Shown here: piece by piece, positions 7,967 through 10,938 of the stretch
Layout of the letters: the number at the start of each line of letters is the position of its first letter
How positions within the stretch are numbered: position 1 is the first letter of the stretch
Source of the DNA: Zopfochytrium polystomum
Taxonomy: Eukaryota > Chytridiomycota > Chytridiomycetes > Chytridiales > Chytridiaceae
Reading direction: 5' to 3'
Assembly (NCBI GenBank): GCA_025765615.1
Contig: JAIVFJ010000748.1
Location: 1-10,938, forward strand
Length of the DNA stretch: 10,938 nt
The notes under the pieces: model-generated
Databases searched by the model: none
Seen by the model: the letters and a program-made list of their open reading frames with translations, nothing else
What the model was told of the DNA's origin: nothing
Made by a program: the position numbers and the translations under genes

Positions 7967-8624
7967 GGAGTCGGTTGTGGTTTGCGTTCGGGAAGGCGAC
8001 TGCATCTTCAGAAAGTACGTGCAAGTCGAGGATCAGCCGGATTAGTAGGAAAATCCAGGAAGGCGCCAGATAAAATTTACTTCTTTTTTGTTTTGCTGTG
8101 GTAAATATTACATGTAATAGTTATCGGTTACCCACGGATAATTTATCCGCGCGGCCTTCGCCAATTTGTCATGCCCATTTGCCACTGGTGGCTGCCATTT
8201 CGGGGCACATTACGACTTTACCCTGGCTGGTGTCGATTCTGTGGAAGACTTTCACTGCACTGCTCATCTGACGCCAAAAAACACAGCAAGAGCATTGGGT
8301 GAGGCTTGCCAATCGAGCAACTATTTTTCAATCTCTCCTGTGTGGAAAACAAGCGGACTGGAGTAGTTTTCACCTATCCAGTTGATCCGCGGATTTTGCA
8401 TTTTACTGAGAATACGGCGTTGCGTGTGGTTGTCGCGCAGAGTGCGTTGGTCCATTTTTGCTGGACACATACTAGAACGGAAGTAGAAACACGAGCCCAC
8501 TGTTGTGTCATTGAGTAATGGAAAGGAATTCAATTGCAACCTGGCCTTGGTAGTGGCGGGCCGACAGTGTGAGCTCTCAACCTGCCCACCACAGTCCGTA
8601 CTAGCCCTGCCAATCTCTCTCTCT
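7967..8624. other. Intergenic region without supported gene
   Basis: Short open frames on both strands have no recognisable domain, paralogue or splice structure. Two small palindromes are present (CGGATA-ATT-TATCCG at 8135-8149 and ATCCGCGGAT at 8385-8394), too short to interpret. The region separates the LQWW cluster from the 3' end of the minus-strand secreted protein gene. Confidence 0.5.
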
Positions 8625-9278
8625 TCAGCGCTTCCCCCTCTTGCTCGCAGCAGTGTTTCCAGGCCCCATGGCAATCTTGCCCACCGTCTTGAGTGTCTTT
8701 CCGGCCGCCTGTACTCCAGCTTTTGCTCCGGCTCTGAGCGCTCCAGCTGCCTTCCTGGCGCACGCGCCAAAGCATCCCTTGGGCTTGCCCTTCTTGGAAC
8801 TTTTCAGACCAGTGTTGCGTCCGGTTTGTCGATTTCCGCTCGTGCCGGGCAGGTTGTTGGCGGCTTTGCGCAACTTGTTCGTGTTGACGGGCCCGCCAAA
8901 CTTGGTGTCGATGACGGGGGAGCCGCCGGTGAACTCGGGGCGTGCGTAAAACTCGTGGCGGGCGATGGATTCTTGAAGTTTTGCAGAGAGGGCCTTTCCG
9001 CGGGCGCCAGGGGGTAAGGGGGGTTTCCCTTGTGGGACTCTGGTCGGGAGATGACGTGGAATAAGTGCGTTGAAGGAGTCAGTATAGGATGGCAACCGAT
9101 TGAAGGCAGGTTGTGAATAATGCCATTCTTTCTCAGTGTGAGACGGTGGTGCACAAAGCCGGGAAAGTATCGCTCACCCGAGGGCAACGGGCACCGCCTT
9201 TGGGCAAACAGTTGCGAGGACTAGAAAGACGTAAAGAATGAGAAGGAGCCGACGGCCACAAGAAGGGATGCTGTCCAT
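8625..9278 (-). CDS. Small secreted cationic Lys/Ala/Gly-rich protein (predicted)
   Basis: I do not recognise a family. Proposed exons are 9278-9178 and 9039-8625, giving about 171 residues. Exon 1 starts at an ATG (CTTCATGGAC context) and encodes two Arg followed by LLLILYVFLVLATV, then CPKAVPVALG, a good signal peptide or membrane anchor. The mature part has a Pro/Gly-rich start, a segment with LQESIARHEFYARPEF, a Gly/Asn/Thr-rich middle with several basic residues (KKGKPKG), a two-cysteine GCFGAC element, and a C-terminal Ala/Gly/Lys stretch with an amphipathic look (ARKAAGALRAGAKAGVQ onward), ending in KRGKR. It is strongly basic and without long hydrophobic parts after the signal. It could be a wall-associated, antimicrobial-like or effector-like protein; none of these is shown. 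It is divergent to the gene at 9735. The exon 2 boundary was chosen by phase and is the weakest point. Confidence 0.55.
9040..9177 (-). other. Intron of the small secreted protein gene
   Basis: A 138-nt intron with donor GTGAGC at 9177, TACTGAC as branch-like site, then a pyrimidine-rich run to an acceptor ending CCGACCAG at 9040. It leaves GG|A (Gly) and continues VPQGKPPLPP in frame. Without splicing the first exon stops at the TGA inside the donor. Confidence 0.5.
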
Positions 9279-9734
9279 GAAGTTTGATAGTTTCGTTGTT
9301 TTCACTACTCTACTTTTTTGGGATGCTATCGGAAGCCCATTTAATAATGCGGGTTTGGGCTGAGTACCTTCCTTCCATGGAGAGGAGACAAGAACGCTGA
9401 CGCATGCAGCCAGGATCCGCGTGTGAGCAGCACCCATCCCTGCGCGTACCCCACTGCTTGGAAAACCCAGTAAAGCGGATAAAGGTATCTGTCAGCAGCC
9501 AAACGTCGCGCATGGGAAAGTCACTTCCTTTGCGGCTTGTTGTGGCTGGACATGGCACATTTTGCAACGTCACGTGCAATCGTTCGGCTGACCTGCTCTT
9601 TACGTCAAACCTTCTTTTCAGTGTGCTCGCGCATTGCCGCTTCTTGGCCTACAGCGTCGAAACACCCATAAAAACAGTGAGAAAGGCCCCCCGAGGAAGC
9701 AGGAAAAGCCGCCACCATCACAACTTCACCGACA
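9279..9734. promoter_or_regulatory. Shared divergent promoter region
   Basis: A 456-bp region lies between the start of the cationic protein gene (minus) and the solute-binding protein gene (plus). It contains a GTCACGTG box at 9569-9576, the same octamer as before LQWW copy 1, and a CATAAAAA TATA-like sequence at about 9667-9674, roughly 60-70 bases before the ATG at 9735. No coding feature is supported. Confidence 0.45.
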
Positions 9735-10851
9735 ATGCTCCGCGTCCTCGCTCCCCTCTTGGCCTTCACCGCGCTCGCTTCCGCAGCTCCCTGTCTGAGC
9801 CTTTGCCCTGAAGAGACCAGGTCCCTCAGCGAGCTGTACCAGGACGCCCTCACCGAGGGCGGAGTCCTCAACGTCCGCGCCGGCGGCGACGAGCTCGACC
9901 AGCAGGACAGCATCAAGCAGGCCTGGGAGTCGGCTTTCCCAGGCATCAAGTACAACGTCACCATTGACCTTTCCAAGTACCACGACGGCTACATTGATCG
10001 AGAGATCGCCTCGGGCCAGGTCTACACTGATGTTGCCACCCTACAGACGCTGCACGACTTTCCTCGTTGGAAGGACGCCGGCGCGTTGATGCAGTACAAG
10101 CCGGCCGGCTTCGGGCAGGTTTTCGACGAGATCAAGGACAGCGACGGCTACTACTATGGCTGTAACCTGTTTGGATGGGCCCTCCTGTACAACACCGCCC
10201 ACGTGACACCTGCACCCACTGGGTTCATTGACCTACTGCGACCCGAGCTGAAGGACAAGCTGGTCATGACGTACCCCAACGACGATGACTCGTTCCAGCA
10301 CACTTTGTTTAACTTGTGAGCGCAACTGTTCTACTCTGTTTCGCTTCCCACACTGACTCATTGTCCCCCACTACCGTCTTCCGTCCCCCCTCCCCTTCAA
10401 CCCCTCCAGAGTGAACCACTACGGCTACGACTTTTTCGACAAGCTCATCGCGCAAAATCGCGCTCATCGTCTACAAGCTTGAACGGCAACGGCTCCTACT
10501 ACCTCGCGTACACCGCTGCCTTCGGGCCCCTGGTCTGGCCGTCGTCGATCCCACCGACGTCCAACAACCTGGTCGCAGACCGCCGCGATCCTCGCAAAGG
10601 CGCCGCACCCAAAGACCGCAAAGCTGTTTGCCAACTTTTTGCTGTCCAAGGACTTTCAGGCCGCTAACTCGCCGTCGGTCAGGAAGGACGTGCCGCCCGC
10701 GAACGGCGACAAGCCCGCGAACGAGAAGTTTGACCTGACCGCGTTTGCAAAGTACATGGCGGACCGCCCCGCGGTGGAACGGTTCCGTTTCTTTATCGAG
10801 TCCAAGATTGGCACGCCACAGGGGCTCAGCCCGTTGGTGGATGGGTTGTAA
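9735..10851 (+). CDS. Secreted bacterial-type extracellular solute-binding protein, frame-disrupted in exon 2
   Basis: Exon 1 (9735-10315) encodes a signal peptide (MLRVLAPLLAFTALASAAP), then CLSLCPEE and a type II periplasmic-binding fold resembling the substrate-binding components of ABC-type iron(III) transport systems: GVLNVRAGGDE at strand 1, a DVATLQTLHDFPRWKDAG segment, YYYGCNLFGWALLYNT, and DLLRPELKDKLVMTYPNDDD. Exon 2 (10410-10851) continues VNHYGYDFFDKLIAQN, then NGNGSYYLAYTAAFG in another frame, then QTAAILAKAPHPKTAKLF to the end LSPLVDGL. The total is about 340 residues, usual for the family. Similar secreted proteins occur in fungi without an ABC permease; the role may be metal or small-ligand capture outside the cell, which is inference. 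Lesions: 10459-10478 (segment short by about ten codons, with a TGA at 10480 in the exon 2 frame) and near 10575 (about 8 nt missing by family expectation). The frames before the first and after the second lesion are the same. Confidence 0.8.
10316..10409 (+). other. Intron of the solute-binding protein gene
   Basis: A 94-nt intron with donor GTGAGC, CTGAC at 10353-10357, a pyrimidine-rich tract and an acceptor ending CCCTCCAG. The codon is split TT|A (Leu), continuing TFNL into VNHYGYDFF. Its presence shows the gene is settled in a eukaryotic genome and is not bacterial contamination. Confidence 0.85.
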
Positions 10852-10938
10852 TCTGGGTTGTGGTTGACGTGCCTCAATGAAGGATGGAGGCGGGTCTGTT
10901 TTGAACCGCGCCAGTCCATGACTAGAAAGACTGTTGTT

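Noticed and set aside
8135..8394. Small palindromes at 8135-8149 and 8385-8394 as operator sites or hairpins
   Set aside because: Perfect palindromes of 10-15 bases are expected by chance in 10 kb, and no gene start lies next to them.
8505..9017. Plus-strand open frame of 170 codons
   Set aside because: It is antisense to the cationic protein gene, whose minus-strand model has a signal peptide exon and a consistent intron phase. The plus frame begins in intergenic sequence and shows no recognisable feature.
9735..10851. Bacterial contamination as the source of the solute-binding gene
   Set aside because: The clear GT-AG intron with a branch-like CTGAC site, and neighbouring spliced genes, show eukaryotic context.
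1..10938. tRNA, rRNA or transposase genes
   Set aside because: No tRNA cloverleaf, rRNA segment, transposase or reverse transcriptase motif, or long terminal repeat was seen on reading both strands; a covariance or profile scan was not possible.

Overview
The window looks like nuclear DNA of a fungus, most likely an early-diverging zoosporic (chytrid-type) lineage. Short GT-AG introns (about 69-131 nt, several with a CTGAC-like branch site) interrupt genes on both strands, and coding regions are GC-rich. The most characteristic family is a run of 29-residue ankyrin-like repeats with the core LQWWKDSGL, which I associate with chytrid genomes. The lineage is an inference from recalled family resemblance, not from a search.

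Layout. (1) 1-3611, minus strand: two head-to-tail paralogues of an unrecognised multi-pass membrane protein. The downstream one (597 to beyond position 1) is cut by the window edge. The upstream one (3611-952) is nearly complete and ends in a long low-complexity tail with repeated RAASLG motifs. (2) 3612-4205: intergenic, a presumed divergent promoter, with a GTCACGTG box and an inverted CCAAT pair just before the next gene. (3) 4206-7743, plus strand: three tandem copies of the LQWW-repeat gene, each with a conserved N-terminal exon, a small intron at the same codon, and a repeat exon. Copy 1 is nearly complete, copy 2 is truncated and scrambled, and copy 3 carries two nonsense codons. (4) 7745-7966, minus strand: an inverted remnant of the 3' end of the same family, tail-to-tail with copy 3. 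(5) 7967-8624: no gene I can support. (6) 9278-8625, minus strand: a two-exon small secreted Lys/Ala/Gly-rich cationic protein. (7) 9735-10851, plus strand: a secreted, bacterial-type extracellular solute-binding protein with one intron and two frame lesions. Genes 6 and 7 are divergent and share a 456-bp intergenic region.

A feature of the whole window is the number of 1-2 nt frame disruptions, many at short homopolymers, in unrelated genes. Homology between paralogues lets most be located. They may be uncorrected long-read assembly errors, real decay, or both. The nonsense substitutions in copy 3, the truncation of copy 2 and the inverted fragment argue that at least part of the repeat cluster is truly decaying. 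No operon or pathway linking these genes is visible. The secreted solute-binding protein and the cationic protein both act outside the cell or in the secretory route, and the membrane paralogues at the membrane, but no shared function can be read from the sequence.
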